Positions 8,737-21,500 of a stretch of DNA of 64,000 nt are shown here, in pieces. The notes beneath the pieces were generated by a model, which had not been told where the DNA came from, made no database searches, and was given only the letters and a program-made list of their open reading frames with translations. The first letter of the stretch is position 1, and each line of letters opens with the position of its first letter. The DNA comes from Ruminococcus sp. (lineage in GTDB: Bacteria; Bacillota; Clostridia; Oscillospirales; Ruminococcaceae). Made by a program: the position numbers and the translations under genes. The DNA lies in contig JAFXXU010000035.1 in the NCBI GenBank assembly GCA_017542125.1, positions 25,644-89,643 on the forward strand, in the 5' to 3' direction.

Positions 8737-10461
8737 ATGAACACCGATAATTATTTCAGCATACTGTTCTGCGGAGAGGGCAGGAGATACAAGCGCCTTT
8801 CGGATACGGCGTTCCACGACCTGGGGCTGGATACGGTCTTGAAGAGCTTTACCGACGACCCCAAGGAGCAGAAAATGATCGCCGATGTCCTCTCGGAGAT
8901 GACCCCCGACCCCGAAACCGCCCGCTACCGCAGCGAGGTGTTCTCGGACATCGCAGCACTGCCGGAGCTGAGGGAGAAGATGTGCGCTCTCTTTGAGCGT
9001 ATGGAGTTCATCCGCTCCTTCGGGATAATGCATAAGACTATGGACAAGGAGCTGGGCCTCTGGCACCTTTTCCACCGTATGGAGGAGCTGGGCGACTATA
9101 TCGAGTGCGTGGAGTCGATGCAGGACTGCCTCGCTGACGACAGGATACGCTCCCGGGGACTGCTGGCTCTCCGAGAGCATATCGCAGGGCTCTACGAGGA
9201 CGCCTGTTTTGCAGAGATGAAGCAGGATATAACCTCTCTGCGGGTAAAGGCCTCCGAGGTAAAGAGCGTAACTCTCGGCATAAACGTTAACGAGCGGTTC
9301 GAGGCGGTGAGCATGGGTCTGGTGTCGGTGAACAGCAAGCCCTTCAAGCGCTCGGGGATAGTCGGCAGCTTTGCCGACGCCATAGCCTCCAAAGACAGGC
9401 TCTCCTCCACCGAGGAATGGAACGGCGATATGCGCTATTACCCCATCGACAGCGCCTCGGACGGCAGGTTCGCCGCAGCTGTGGAGAAGCAGGCGGCCTT
9501 TATGGCACCTAGGATAATGCCCTTCGTTGATGCCAGGACCAAATCCACCATCGTGGGCACCGCCGAGGGCGACGGCGCAAAGGGCTCCACCTTCTACCTG
9601 GAGGCCACCATAAACAAAATGCTGGGCTCCCTGGTCAAGCGCCTGCGGGACACGCTCACCAAGTACGCGAATGTGGCGGTAATGAGCATCTCCCAGCTTC
9701 TGCCGGAGTTCACCTACTATATCAGAGCCGTGGAGTTCGTGGAGAAATGCCGCGCCAAGGGCTTTGATTTCTGCAAGGCGCAGCCCTCCGACGAAAAGGG
9801 CATGATGAATGCCAGGGGCTTTTATAACCTCAAGCTGGCCCTCACCCTCGACTCCCCGGAGGAGCTTGTCAAGAACGACCTTGACTTTGACGAAGCCCAC
9901 ACCGTCTACATACTCACGGGTGCCAACAGAGGAGGCAAGACCACGGCGACCCAGGCCGTAGGGCTGCTGTTCGTGCTGGCTCAGGCAGGTATGGACGTCC
10001 CCGCCGAGGGCTTTGAATTCAGCCCCGCCGACTGCATCTACACCCATTTCCCCGCCGACGAGGACAAGACTGTGGATCTCGGCAGACTGGGCGAGGAATG
10101 CGTCCGCTTCCGTGAGATATACACTGAGAGCAGCAACGACAGCCTTATGCTCTTAAACGAGACCTTCTCCACCACCTCCTTTGAGGAGGGCTGCTATATC
10201 GCCAAGGATTCGGTGAGGGCGCTGCTCAGAAAGCGGGTCAGGACGATATATAACACCCATATGCATCGCCTTGCCGCCGATCTCGGCGAGCTTGGCAGCG
10301 ATGGCGCGGGAGCAGTATCACTCACCGTCCGCACGGATGCGGGCAAGCGCTCCTTCAGGCTGGAGCTGGCCTCACCCGAGGGGCTCTCCTACGCCCACGA
10401 TATCGCTGAAAAATACGGCGTGACCTATGAGCTGCTCACAGCCCCCGAGGGCTTGACTTGA
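8737..10461 (+). CDS. MutS-family ATPase lacking the mismatch-recognition domain
   Basis: A 574-residue protein with a helical N-terminal lever/clamp-like region and a C-terminal MutS ATPase domain. Walker A is LTGANRGGKTTATQA near residue 393, a signature-type segment DLGRLGEECVRFREIY is near 450, and the Walker B region is SLMLLNETFSTTSFEEG near 470. The usual Asp-Glu pair of Walker B reads Asn-Glu here. There is no N-terminal mismatch-binding domain and no C-terminal Smr nuclease, so it is neither canonical MutS nor MutS2. Its role is unknown; a DNA-structure-specific ATPase in recombination or repair is the family-based guess. It is monocistronic between two promoters. Confidence 0.83.
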   Translation: MNTDNYFSILFCGEGRRYKRLSDTAFHDLGLDTVLKSFTDDPKEQKMIADVLSEMTPDPETARYRSEVFSDIAALPELREKMCALFERMEFIRSFGIMHKTMDKELGLWHLFHRMEELGDYIECVESMQDCLADDRIRSRGLLALREHIAGLYEDACFAEMKQDITSLRVKASEVKSVTLGINVNERFEAVSMGLVSVNSKPFKRSGIVGSFADAIASKDRLSSTEEWNGDMRYYPIDSASDGRFAAAVEKQAAFMAPRIMPFVDARTKSTIVGTAEGDGAKGSTFYLEATINKMLGSLVKRLRDTLTKYANVAVMSISQLLPEFTYYIRAVEFVEKCRAKGFDFCKAQPSDEKGMMNARGFYNLKLALTLDSPEELVKNDLDFDEAHTVYILTGANRGGKTTATQAVGLLFVLAQAGMDVPAEGFEFSPADCIYTHFPADEDKTVDLGRLGEECVRFREIYTESSNDSLMLLNETFSTTSFEEGCYIAKDSVRALLRKRVRTIYNTHMHRLAADLGELGSDGAGAVSLTVRTDAGKRSFRLELASPEGLSYAHDIAEKYGVTYELLTAPEGLT

Positions 10462-10481
10462 CGGCGCTTTTGTAGTATAAT
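10453..10481 (+). promoter_or_regulatory. Promoter of the AlgX-like gene, overlapping the upstream stop
   Basis: TTGACT (10453-10458) lies in the last codons of the MutS-like gene, followed by a 17-bp spacer and a perfect TATAAT (10476-10481). Confidence 0.8.
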
Positions 10482-10528
10482 ATACTTTGTCCGCAAAACA
10501 GGATATATTGCTAAAAGGAGCTTATCTG

Positions 10529-11956
10529 ATGAACAAGGCTTTCAAAATAGCATATGCCTCGGTGTTTCTGGCGATCTGTGCGACGCCTCTCATACTGATG
10601 CCCTTCGTTACCGGCAATGCCGAGATAGAGAAGAAAGAGCTCACAGCCATGCCCTCTCTTATCAAGGACGGCTCGCTGAACAACGATTTCTCCACCGAGT
10701 TTGAGTCGTGGTTCAACGACAGGCTGCCCCTCCGTTCGGAGCTGCTCTCCGCCGCCGACTTCGTCAAGAGCGAGGTGTTCTCCTCGCCCGCATCGAACGT
10801 CATCACCGGCAGCGACGGCTGGCTTTTCTTCAACGACGAAAAGAAGGACTATATGGACACCAACGCCCTCTCCGAGAGGCAGCTGCGCAGCTCGGCTGTC
10901 ACCGTTTCGCTGCTTGAGGAGTATGTGACCTCACGGGGCGGACGCTTCGTGTTCGTGCCGATGCCCAATAAGGCCTCTGTCTATGGGGAGTATATGCCCT
11001 CCTGCTATACAATGTCCCGGATGAACAACCTCTCGCGCCTCTGCGCCGAGTTGGACAAGCTGGAGGTCAACTACGTCGATATGAAGCAGGTGCTCACCGA
11101 TAACAAGGATCAGGGGGTCTACCATAAGCGGGATACCCACTGGAACTACCTGGGGGCTCTCATCGGCTACAACGCCATAATGGACAAGCTGGGAGCTGAC
11201 CACCGCACCTACGGCGGCGCCTCCTACGAATACAAAAAGGACTGGCGTGCCGACCTGGATAAGCTGCTTTACCCCTCAAGCGGGTTTATGGATTATCAGT
11301 ACCATTTTGATATCGAGTATCAGCCCTTCCGCTTCTCCGCCCCTGCCGGTATTACCGACGAGCAGGAGGCTCTTGCCAGCTTTATGAGCGACAAGGAGGA
11401 GAACGACATCCGCATCACCGCTCAGAACGAGGGCGACGCCGCCAACGAGCGCCTCTATATGGTGCGTGACTCCTTCGGACGCGCCCTGCTGCCCTTTATG
11501 ATCGACAACTACGAGAAGTCGATGTTCGTCCGTGCCGATAATCCCGATATGTCAATGGCCTCCGAGGGCGGGGATATGGTCTATGAGATCGTCGAGAGAA
11601 ATATCTCCCGCATCGCTGCCAAGGCGCCCTATATGTTCGCCCCCGAGAGAGAGGGCTTTGAGATTCCCGCTGTCGGCGGTGAGGTGGAAAAGACCGTCTG
11701 CACCGACGAGGGCTATGCGGTAAGGCTCTACGGCAAGCTTCCAGAAGGCAAGCTCACCGACGGACGCACCTACGTCACCCTGACCCAAAACGGCACCACC
11801 CGCACCTTTGAAGCCTTCCCCATCTGTGAAAAGGAACTGGAAGGCGACCGCGGGTTTTCAATGTATCTCTCCCCCGACCTTGGCCTGGAGGGGGAATACG
11901 AACTTACCGTCACCGCCGACGGCGTTGCATATTCCGGCGGGAAGATAACCGTTTGA
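10529..11956 (+). CDS. AlgX/AlgJ-like SGNH surface protein (DHHW relative)
   Basis: A 475-residue exported protein with one N-terminal membrane segment (residues about 6-25) that acts as signal or anchor. Conserved SGNH-type features are FNDRLPLRSEL and NVITGSDGWLFF near residues 65-95, the Asp-x-His motif in KRDTHWNYLGA near 210, and the Ser-bearing YMVRDSFGRALLPFM near 320. These match the acetyltransferase-like domain of alginate acetylation proteins and DHHW proteins, so polysaccharide O-acetylation outside the membrane is plausible. The last 85 residues form a beta-rich domain I do not recognise. ATG 10529 has AAAGGAG at good spacing. A paralogue with a true DHHW motif lies at 55870-57033. 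Confidence 0.78.
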   Translation: MNKAFKIAYASVFLAICATPLILMPFVTGNAEIEKKELTAMPSLIKDGSLNNDFSTEFESWFNDRLPLRSELLSAADFVKSEVFSSPASNVITGSDGWLFFNDEKKDYMDTNALSERQLRSSAVTVSLLEEYVTSRGGRFVFVPMPNKASVYGEYMPSCYTMSRMNNLSRLCAELDKLEVNYVDMKQVLTDNKDQGVYHKRDTHWNYLGALIGYNAIMDKLGADHRTYGGASYEYKKDWRADLDKLLYPSSGFMDYQYHFDIEYQPFRFSAPAGITDEQEALASFMSDKEENDIRITAQNEGDAANERLYMVRDSFGRALLPFMIDNYEKSMFVRADNPDMSMASEGGDMVYEIVERNISRIAAKAPYMFAPEREGFEIPAVGGEVEKTVCTDEGYAVRLYGKLPEGKLTDGRTYVTLTQNGTTRTFEAFPICEKELEGDRGFSMYLSPDLGLEGEYELTVTADGVAYSGGKITV

Positions 11957-11968
11957 TAAATATAAATG

Positions 11969-12003
11969 CCCGCCGCACCGGGGATGGTGCAGGCGGGTCT
12001 TAT
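11969..12003. terminator. Terminator between convergent genes
   Basis: Imperfect GC-rich hairpin CCCGCCGCACC/GGTGCAGGCGGG followed by TCTTATTAT. It touches the stop codon of the convergent minus-strand gene. Confidence 0.7.
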
Positions 12004-12440
12004 TATAGTCCAAGATGCTTTCGGAGCGAGGCGCGGAGGTCTTCGTACCGGAGGCGTTTTTCTTCCTTTGCGAAGTGGACCTCCCGGGATTGTTCCGGGC
12101 AGCCGTCGTAGCAGAGACGCTCCGAGCCGAACTGCTCGCTGGTCAGGTCGAATACGCAGTCCCCGACCACATTGAAGCAGTGATAGTTGCCGTCGGGGCG
12201 CTTTATACCAAGCACCTGTCCGCCGTAGATGTCCTGTGTCAGAAACGCGGTTATGGAGCATTGCCCGAGAGTAGGGTTATCGCTGCTCCACCTGTCTCTC
12301 AGACGGGGAGCGCAGGTCTCAGCGCTCCAAAGCTCCAGCAGCAGATCGTAAAGCTGCCTCGGATCTCCGACAGCGCGGTATTCCTCGTTAGCAGGCAAAA
12401 TGTCGGCAGATGAGCTGCCGTAGAAATTGTAAGGGGGCAT
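12003..12440 (-). CDS. YunG-like hypothetical protein
   Basis: A 145-residue soluble protein with no signal or membrane segment. The central region (LYDLLLELWSAETCAPRLRDRW, then GQCSITAFLTQDIYGG, then NYHCFNVVGDCVFDLTSEQFG) resembles the YunG family of Firmicutes, whose function is unknown. The Cys, His and Asp arranged in that order hint at a papain- or transglutaminase-like fold, but this is inference. The start ATG has GGAG about 10 bases upstream. It is separate from its neighbours: a terminator lies at its 3' side and the giant-gene terminator on its 5' side. Confidence 0.62.
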   Translation of the reverse strand: MPPYNFYGSSSADILPANEEYRAVGDPRQLYDLLLELWSAETCAPRLRDRWSSDNPTLGQCSITAFLTQDIYGGQVLGIKRPDGNYHCFNVVGDCVFDLTSEQFGSERLCYDGCPEQSREVHFAKEEKRLRYEDLRASLRKHLGL

Positions 12441-12472
12441 AGTTAATGGCTCCTTTCGGATAAACCAAGATT

Positions 12473-12508
12473 TGAAAGAAAGAGCCGCGGGCGCGGGGCT
12501 CGCGGCTC
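12473..12508 (-). terminator. Terminator of the giant-adhesin operon
   Basis: Stem GAGCCGCG/CGCGGCTC (12482-12489 with 12501-12508) with a GC-rich loop. On the minus strand it is followed by CTTTCTTTC. Confidence 0.65.
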
Positions 12509-12558
12509 AGATGTTTGATGGGATCTCAGTAAAAGAATTAGTATTCTGTTATTTCAGC

Positions 12559-15500
12559 TCAGCCGCCTACGCCGGATGGTGGAGTTACTCTTTCGGTATA
12601 AATCTTCGCGTGCGTATAGATCAGGTAGTCTGTTGCAAATGTACCTGTTTTTGCAGCGGCATCAGTTGATGAACTATCCTGCATGGTTACTTCCAAAGTA
12701 ATCTTATAGTTTGAATAGATCCTTTTATTTCCGTTGGTGTCTGTTCCGTTTTCAAAATCATCTCCTGAAATAATCGTCAGTTCAATTGGAATGCTGTAAA
12801 TATCATTGATGAAATTAAGATCGTTCTTGTCAAATACAAATGAGCATTCCGTTGAACCCGCTGTGATTGTTCCGGCACTATCACCGAACTGTATTCCCGA
12901 AAGGTAATCGTTCAGTATGAGTGGAGTTGTATAGGATCCATCAGCATTTCTTCTGCTTAGTCTTACCACACATTTGATGTAATCGCATTCTGAGGCAGCT
13001 ATCTTGCAGTTGGTAATGCCATAGTTCCCTTGTGTTTCAATCACGGATACAGAGGATTCTTGCGGGTCGCGCCTGTTGATGCCAAGCTGCTGCAATTCTC
13101 CTTTGTTTGGAATAGTGACTGCTTCATAGGAAAGTGCAGCACCTTGTTCGCTGGCTGTGTAGTAGATTTTGGTGCTTTCTTCTTTATCATAAGTGTTGCT
13201 GAAAGCTGTCTGAGCGTTAACGGATGCAATGTTAGAATAAGCCCATACAACAGTACCTCGTTCTGCATCCTCGGGCTTTCCGTAGAACTGATCTGAGAGG
13301 TCTGTGCTTTCCTCGCTTCCGTCAAAAATCATTGTGACCCTGGCTTTGATCACAGTCTTTCTGTTGTTCTCTGAATTGGTTTTAATCAGCTCGGATAGGT
13401 TCTGATCGGATTTGACTTCAATATAGTTAGAGTTTCCGTTATACGACAGAGCTGTAGATGTCAGATTGCCTTCATATCCAATCTGTCCTTCAGAAGGAGT
13501 GACCTGAATGTTTTCAGCCAGTATTCCGACTTCTGTTTTTGTAGGATTGGAAGCATTATTGAACTTATTGAGCTTGATTAGAAAGCTTTGGAAAAGATCT
13601 GCATGCTCAAGATTGGTAAAAACATTATTCTTTCCGGCCTGAGTCAATTCTATAGTTGCACGAAGATCTGCTACTATAGTGTTGTTTTCAGCGGTGATCT
13701 GTTCAGGATCCGACAAGGAGTCAATATACACCTGATTTGAATAAATAACTCCGAGATAGAGATCAGATCTTTGATTTACAGCAGTTGTAACTTTTGATGG
13801 GAACTGGCCTTCGCCTTCATCAAGTTTACTCTTGGAACCTATATCATAATGATAAACCTTTTCAGAGTTTGGACTTGATGGTGTGTAGATCGTCAGGAAA
13901 TACCGCTCGGCTATCTCATTAACGCCTTCAGGGAAAGAAAGAGTGAGATTATACCTTTGATACCCGTTTCCGCTGTCAGATGCATCTTCATATAAGCGCA
14001 TAAGTTTGCCGTTCATTACGCTTCCGCTGTTCACCTTGGCTGTTCCGGTACCTCCAGCCTGATCTACGCAGACAAACTCTCCGTCATTGGCTGCTTCGGC
14101 TGTTATGATCAAGAGATCGTTGAAGCATAAAGGAGTAAATGCTGCAGAATCCGAATCCGTAAATGTATTCAGATTAAGATAACTTTGATTCTGAGAATCA
14201 GGTACCGAAAAACTTGTTGAGGTCAGAGAATTGAGATAATAGGCCTTTCCGCTGCGGTTTACGTCCACTAAAACCATTTCCGTATCAGAAGGGAAGCTGT
14301 CGGGCGTTATTCCGACTTCTGCAAAAGTAGAATTCTTAAACTCAAGATATCTCGGTGAATAAGGAGTGATCAGTGAATCTCCGCCTTCAAGGGCATTTAT
14401 CCATTCTTGAAGATTTCTCTTATAGACATATGCTATTTCCATCGTGACTGGAACGCCGATGTTCTCGATCAGCATATTTGTTTCATTCTGGCTTCTGATG
14501 CTGGCCGGATCTGCTGTTCTGTCATAATTCGTTCCGGATTCAAGCTTGATTCTGAAATCATATTCCAACAGCTTGCGGCAGTAAACGGGAATATAAAGGT
14601 GATAAGCTACCTTAGTGGTGTTGGATGGGTCGAAGAACTGAACATCCACAAGCGTGAACTGGGCTTTTTCCGCTACCGTATCAGTGTGGGATTCATCCAT
14701 ATAGATCTTGCCGGAAGTACTATTACGTAATAGGCTGTCATATCCTGATGTAGCTTCGACAAGTTTTCCCTGGGATGGATCGTATTGATACCTAGTCAGC
14801 ACTACCCGATACTTTCCGGCATCGTCAATAGCAAAATTAGCAAAATCGCTGCTTGAAGTGTTTGTAAGCAGGTGAATATAGTTGTTGATGTAGTTGGTCG
14901 CTTGTGTAGCATTTGAGATATCAAGGATAAGAACCGGGAATTCGTAGCCCGAAACACCGGAAAGCTTATCGCTGGCTTCCTCGGCAAAGGTTGATTGTCT
15001 TGTAATATAGGAGTTATAAAGCTCCTGCATATTTGCCTTGAAAGCAGTTATATCGGTAGGGTATCCGTCAGCCGCTTTGATGTAGTTAGGTTTATTAGCC
15101 TGAACATCATCATTGATCTTTTTCAGGACAGCAGAAGCTTCTCCGCCTGCTACCGCGCTCAGAGGGCTGATACCGTCACCGGTAAGGATCTTTGAACCGT
15201 CAAATGTTACATAAGGGTTGATATGAACGTATGGGTCATTGAATGAATCAATATTGTTGGTATTGTTTATTGTAGAAGCAGTAGTATTGCTCTGAGTGCC
15301 AAGATAATCAGCAAAAACAATATAACCGCCGTTTCCGTACGGATGTGTTGTGCAGGAGCCAATGATAGTTGCAAGCATAGTGTTATCCTCACGGGTTTCC
15401 TGACGCGAGAATGCAACAAGCTTGATAAGACCTTTATCACTGTCTACTATTGTTCCGACTACATAACCTGCTGTTGTTCCGGTTACCGTCAGATCTTTGG

Positions 15501-18500
15501 CGTGAACATTGTAACCTTTGATAGGAGTAAGCAATTGTCCTACTAACCCTCCTGCAACATTTCCAGTGCCTGTGCCTGTTACAGAGCAAGTATCGATTTC
15601 AAAGTTTTCTATACGCATATCCCATGGGACATTGCTTTTTCGTTCAGTATCTCTTTTTCCAACAATACCCCCTACAATTTTTCCGCTAATAGCATAACCA
15701 CTAAGAGTACTATTCAATATTGTAAATTTAAGAGTACCATCATCCTTTGAGGAAACTCCTAAAACTCCACCGCAAAAACCATTTCCTTTAATAACAGCCT
15801 TAGCATTTGTGTTTGAATTAATAACAGTATCATCAACTTGAACCTGACACTTTGTGGTTGTGAAACCAACTAATCCTCCAACATATGTATCTGCTCCATT
15901 AGAGATAACCGTAATATTATTAACTGAGCAATGCTGTATTTTAGGAGAACACCTATTTAATGTTCCCATTAATCCGCCAGCATTAATACCTTTTGAGGGA
16001 ACACTACATCCAACAACAGAAGCCGTTAGTTGTTCTGGATCACCAACTTTTATGTATTCTATTGTTCCATCTGGAGCAGGATCTCCTGAACCAGCACGGC
16101 AAACTCCAATAATTCCGCCTACTCCATATTTAAAATTTGCTATGTCAGACTCAGCATCACTATAAATCTCAGTAATATTGAAAATATGATTATTATAACT
16201 GATTTTGGGATTACCAGCCTGCCATCTACCAATCATGCCTCCTGCACCAGTAACTCCATGAACTACTATACCATAGGATGATTCTGTATAAGAAGATTGC
16301 TGTTCAATTGTAATATTTCGACCGTTACTATTTGGTCCTGAACCAATAAAACCACCAGAATATTTTGCACCTCTAACATCTATGTTTCTTAGGGTAACAT
16401 TTTGAATTTTAGTTCTACTATATAAAGTTCCAAAAAGCATGCCTGTCGATAAAACATATGATTTATCTATACCTTTATTCTTATCAGTAAATGTATACGA
16501 GGCATGATTTCCCGTACCTTTATCCACTACATCGCTTCTAACTTTTCCAGTAAGAATAAAATCCTTGTAAGTTACTTCGACATTGTCTCTACCTTCTTGG
16601 CGATTAAATAATCCCAACCCCAAATCCGGTGCAGTATAAGTAGTATCGCCATCTCCGGCAACAGGTAAATATTGTGCATTATCAAAACCATCATCATAAC
16701 TCACAAATCTTGTATTCTGATCAATAGTACAGCCTTTTCCGTCAAATCCGGCAACATTCAATCTAAGTGCAGCATTGTTATTGAAAATATTACCAATGCC
16801 CTTATAACCATCAGGAAGATTGTATGTCACACCTGATGTCAGGTTAATAGTCCAAGCAGTGCTACTACCGCCCAGAGTCTTGGCAACATAGTTATCAGAA
16901 TCTGACCCTGGTGTATAGTTTTCGATAATATAAGGTGTATCCGCTTGCTTTTGAGAATCTGTTGCAGTCTGCCAAAATACATCCTTTGATGCGAGAGAAG
17001 TATAGTCAGTGCTAGTGTCTTCGCCTATTTCGCTATACAAAGCGTGCCTTGTTGTGCAATAACCATTGTAATATCCCAAAGGATTAGTTACAGATGTAGC
17101 ATCAGCTGCCGTCTTCATTCCCATTCCGCTGTTTACAATCAAAGATATAATAAAGAATGACTGTGCATTAGGAATAGTAATTGTAGAACCGGATACTGTA
17201 AAATTGCCCTCACTTGGATTAATATCCGTGATAGAATAATGCTTTGTACCGTTCTGAAGCATCTGAGCAGAATCTCTGTCATGATAAGCTGAAGCTATAT
17301 TTACAGCATAACCGTTGATAACTCTGCCAACATACGGGTTAACATACAACCAAAGGTCATTAGTGGTTTCATGTGTGCTTGTGGTAGCAGTCATATCAGC
17401 CACAACTTTAGCTGTTTGATTTGTTGTAACATTAGCAGCGGCAAGCTTTGATGATGATGAAACGGTACTCATATTTCTGAATATCAGACCGCCGTAAAGA
17501 ACCACACCGACATATCCGCCAGTAGGAATAAGCTGAGCCTTATCTCCATTAAGACTAATTACAGAAGCCCCAAAGTTTACCGTAACCTTATCAATGATAT
17601 TATCGCCGCCATGTATTTGACCGATGATTGCGCCATAAGCAGTAGCAGTCGGAAACGTGTCCTGATATCCTATTTTTGCTATGGTGGTTTTGTCAACTGT
17701 TACTGTCAAATCCTTTACAACGCTTCCGTTGCTTGTTGCAATAAGCGGAAAGTCCGTCTGATTGATAATGGTCTTATTATTGCCGTCAATTACACCTCGG
17801 AACATTGTATCAGCTGAGGTTGAACCAAGACCGTTAAAATCAGTATTATTACTTACGGTTATACTGTCTGCACCGTTCTTTGGCTGAATAAGATAGTATG
17901 CTCCGGCAAGATGCTTACGAACATCATCTGTGGATTGACTCGATCCGGAAGCAGGAACAAAAACAGTACCATCAAATGTAAAAGAAATATGATCGGGAGT
18001 AGCTTTATCATGACACCAGGTCGCACCGATAGCAACAGTTGTTCCGTCAGAAGTCGGTAGGCAGAGAGTATCACCGTTATTAGCATTACCACGTATTATT
18101 CTGGAAACACCTTCGAGCTGAGTACCTTCTTCTATTACATAAGGATCATTATAAGTACCACAACCAGTAAGCGTGATTGATCTATGGTTTACTGCAAGCT
18201 GAAATTTCTTGCTTGATTTATTTACATCAGCAACATATGGACGAAACTCCCCTCTGAACGTGGAGGAGACGGTTGAGTCAGGTGAGGTGAATGGTCCGCC
18301 GTTATTCTGCTTGTATGCAACATAATTGCTTGATCCGGAATACTGTAATTCTTGACTCGGGAACTGATTCTTATTTGCCTCGCTTGGAGTGCCCGTAACA
18401 TAACCAAGCTCTGCGCCGTATGTAACTCTGTGTGGGCTTGTTCCGCCCCAGTCCTCATCATAGGTAAAATTGTACACGCCGGAAGAATCAGAATCATACA

Positions 18501-21500
18501 TAAATGATTCAAGCAGAGTAGCTCTTGAAAAAATAGATCTAGTTGTATTATATCCATATATATCAGACGATGCTGTGCTGATCTGGCTGGGTTTATTTTT
18601 AGTAATTCTACCATCAAGTTTAATATCCGAAAAAGTCACATTCAAAAACTTAGCAGTACTTGATCCAAGTTTTCCGATCAAACTAGTTGCAACTTCCTTT
18701 CCCTCAGGAACGGCATAAGTTGAATTATTTGTATTTGAGACATGGTAAATATCAAGTGTTACATATCCTGTTGAAGAGTTTATTAATAGAGGAGCATAGG
18801 ATGAAGACTTAGTACTAAAATTGTGAACCTGAATTCCATCCAAAGAAATGCTTCCATTCACACTTGAAACCACTACGGGATTTGTATCTGAACCGCTGAT
18901 AGTTCCGTATATGAGCGCGCCGGTGCCGCTTGTACCGACGGCGCCGATATTGCCCTGTAAAACTATATCTCCAATAGTAACATTTGCATTTACGTTATAA
19001 AACAGACCATTCTGCATCATATAATGCTGAGTCCCTGATAAAGAACTGAGCTTGGTATTGCTCTTTTCTGCTTCGCACCCTTCAAATTCTTTATTGAAGA
19101 ATTTGAATTTTCCGGATACGGTAACAGCCGAATCAACACTTACAGGATACCAACTGTAGCCATCCATCGTAAAACCGTTTGTGCTGTCGGTGGCGCTGAT
19201 ATTACCGTTATAAGGATCCGGGAAATATGGCTTTATGTTTTTGCAGGCATACTGATTAAGCCCCCAACGCATAAGCTTTGCGGGATCACTGGATAATGTA
19301 GCGACTCTGTCATCCACAGCATCAAGATTATAGTAGTATCTGGTGTTGCCATTTACAGTTGATTGTCCCTTGGTAGTTTTAGCAACATACGTAAGGCTGT
19401 TCGTAGCTGTGCTTTCGGTCTTGGGAGCACCTGTGATCTTGATAGAAATGATGCCCTGACTGTTATTCATTACAGATCCGTCCTTGGCGCTGTAAGCACA
19501 GATCTCATCGTAAACAAGACTACTGGGGATGTTGCTTCCTGAGTCTAAAGAAATAGTATATGTCGAAGGATCAATTTCGAGATAGATACCCTTTCTTGAT
19601 TGTTTATCTACCTCAGTATAGCCTTTATTAACTATATATCCAAAAGAAGCAGCTTTGGGTATATTTAATTTGATTGCGCTATAAGAAAGGGTTCCTATAT
19701 CCCACTTTCCCGAAGCGGCGTAAACCAGTCCGGCGCCATGTTGAGCACCAGAACCTGTCATAGTAATATTTGAGGTCCCGTTTACGGTCAGCGATTGAAG
19801 GTTTACATTTGTCTCTGCCCAGGAATAACCGAGAAGACCGCCCATAGAAGATTTATCTTTAACATTACCACTTACAGTAAGATTTGATATCGTTACATCA
19901 TCTACTGTAAGGGTTCTTAAAGACTTTCCATCCGTGTTGCTTCCTTCAATACTCGCAACCAAACCACCGATTTTTTGTATCTTTGACGAAGTATTGCTAA
20001 TTTCTCCTGAAATGGTTATATCTTCAAAATCCCAGGAGGTTGCTGTATTTGATGTATAATTAATATAACCTATTACTCCACCAAGGCGATAACCGTCGTT
20101 AGTGTTTGAGCCGGTTAATGTCCCAGCGTATGTTCCCCCACTGACCGTTATGCCGGTTATGGAACTATCAGCCACTCCAATTGCTCTTCCGGCATTTCCA
20201 TTTTTATCGCCATTTATCGTAACTGAAAGCGTACTAGCCGTATTACAAGAATTAAGGCTTAGCGCCCCTGAGGCTTCCGCAGCAAAGCAACCCGCATAAA
20301 TACCATCCTGCTTTGCAGTAATTTCCATGCTTCCGTCCATAGAAAGATTGCTGAAGGTTGTTCCACTTACCTTTCCAAATAAACCATTAAGTTTATGAAA
20401 ATATATAGGCTTGTTCCCAACATTCTTTACATCCAGGATAATGCTGCCGTTGTTGCCTGCAAAGGTTGAACCGCTGTATTGGATCTTTTTCGTTCCGTTA
20501 TCGCGGGTTATTCCTTTAAGACCTGTTCCGCGCAGATCTATTACGGCATTGCTTGCAAGAGAAAGCGCGGTGCTTGCACCGATGCTTGTTCCTGAGAGTA
20601 TATCGTTCGAGCTTATATCTATCTGAGAAAGGATAGAGAGCTTAGCATAGTCCTCAGCATCTGCTATTACGTTTGCATTAGTAGGGGAGCCTATTGTTAT
20701 TGTGTGGTTCGAATTCTCTGTCAAAACATTTGCCTTGACAAGGTTTCCGGCATTTGTCAGAGAGCCTGCGTTAAATACAATCACATCTCCCCAGGAGCCA
20801 ACGTTGTCCACAACTATATTGCTTCTTGAGAAAGTCCATCCGGAGTCTGCATAGATCAGAGCGTTATCACGGTTGGCCACGATCTGTCCATTGAGAGCAG
20901 AGGAGAATGGTTGGGCATTGGTAAGGTTGATCGTGCCGCTCATCCTGAGTACTCCGTTTTCAAGATCGTTTACGATAGCTCCGCCGTAAAAGTCGCTGAC
21001 TTTACTTGAGGAGGAACCGACAGTTATATCTTTTGCGTAAATATAGCTTTTCTTTGCTTCGTCAATAAGACCGCCGTATTTCACATCGGTGCCGTTTTCA
21101 CCGTCTGAAGCAACATCAATTGTATCAAACTCAATATATGAAAGCTCTGGAGCTTCAGCAATGCATCCGCCGTATTTCAAGGCAGATAAAGTATTATTGG
21201 AATCTGCCGTAATATCGGAAACAGAAAGAGTTGTTGTAAGATCGTTGCCTGTAAGGTACTGACCAATCAAACCGCCGTACCGTGCGGCTTTTTTATACTC
21301 AAGACTGGTTCCAAGAGTGTTGAGTTCAGAAGAAACCGTAGTCTTTCCAGCAGCTCCGGTGATCTCAACAGTTCCGTTATTCTTAAGAACGCCGATAAGA
21401 CCGCCGGCTGAGCTTGTATCTTCGGTAACGCTGTTAAGAAGGCAGTTTATCGCATAATTACTTGTATCGAGAGTGAAAGTAGAACCGGAAGGGACCTCAT

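Noticed and set aside
8545-10047. 500-codon minus-strand frame opposite the MutS-like gene
   Set aside because: No family motifs or start signals; the opposite strand has clear Walker motifs, a promoter and a Shine-Dalgarno.
12559-12700. LPXTG or membrane anchor at the end of the giant protein
   Set aside because: The last residues (ERVTPPSGVGG) contain no sorting motif, hydrophobic segment or basic tail.
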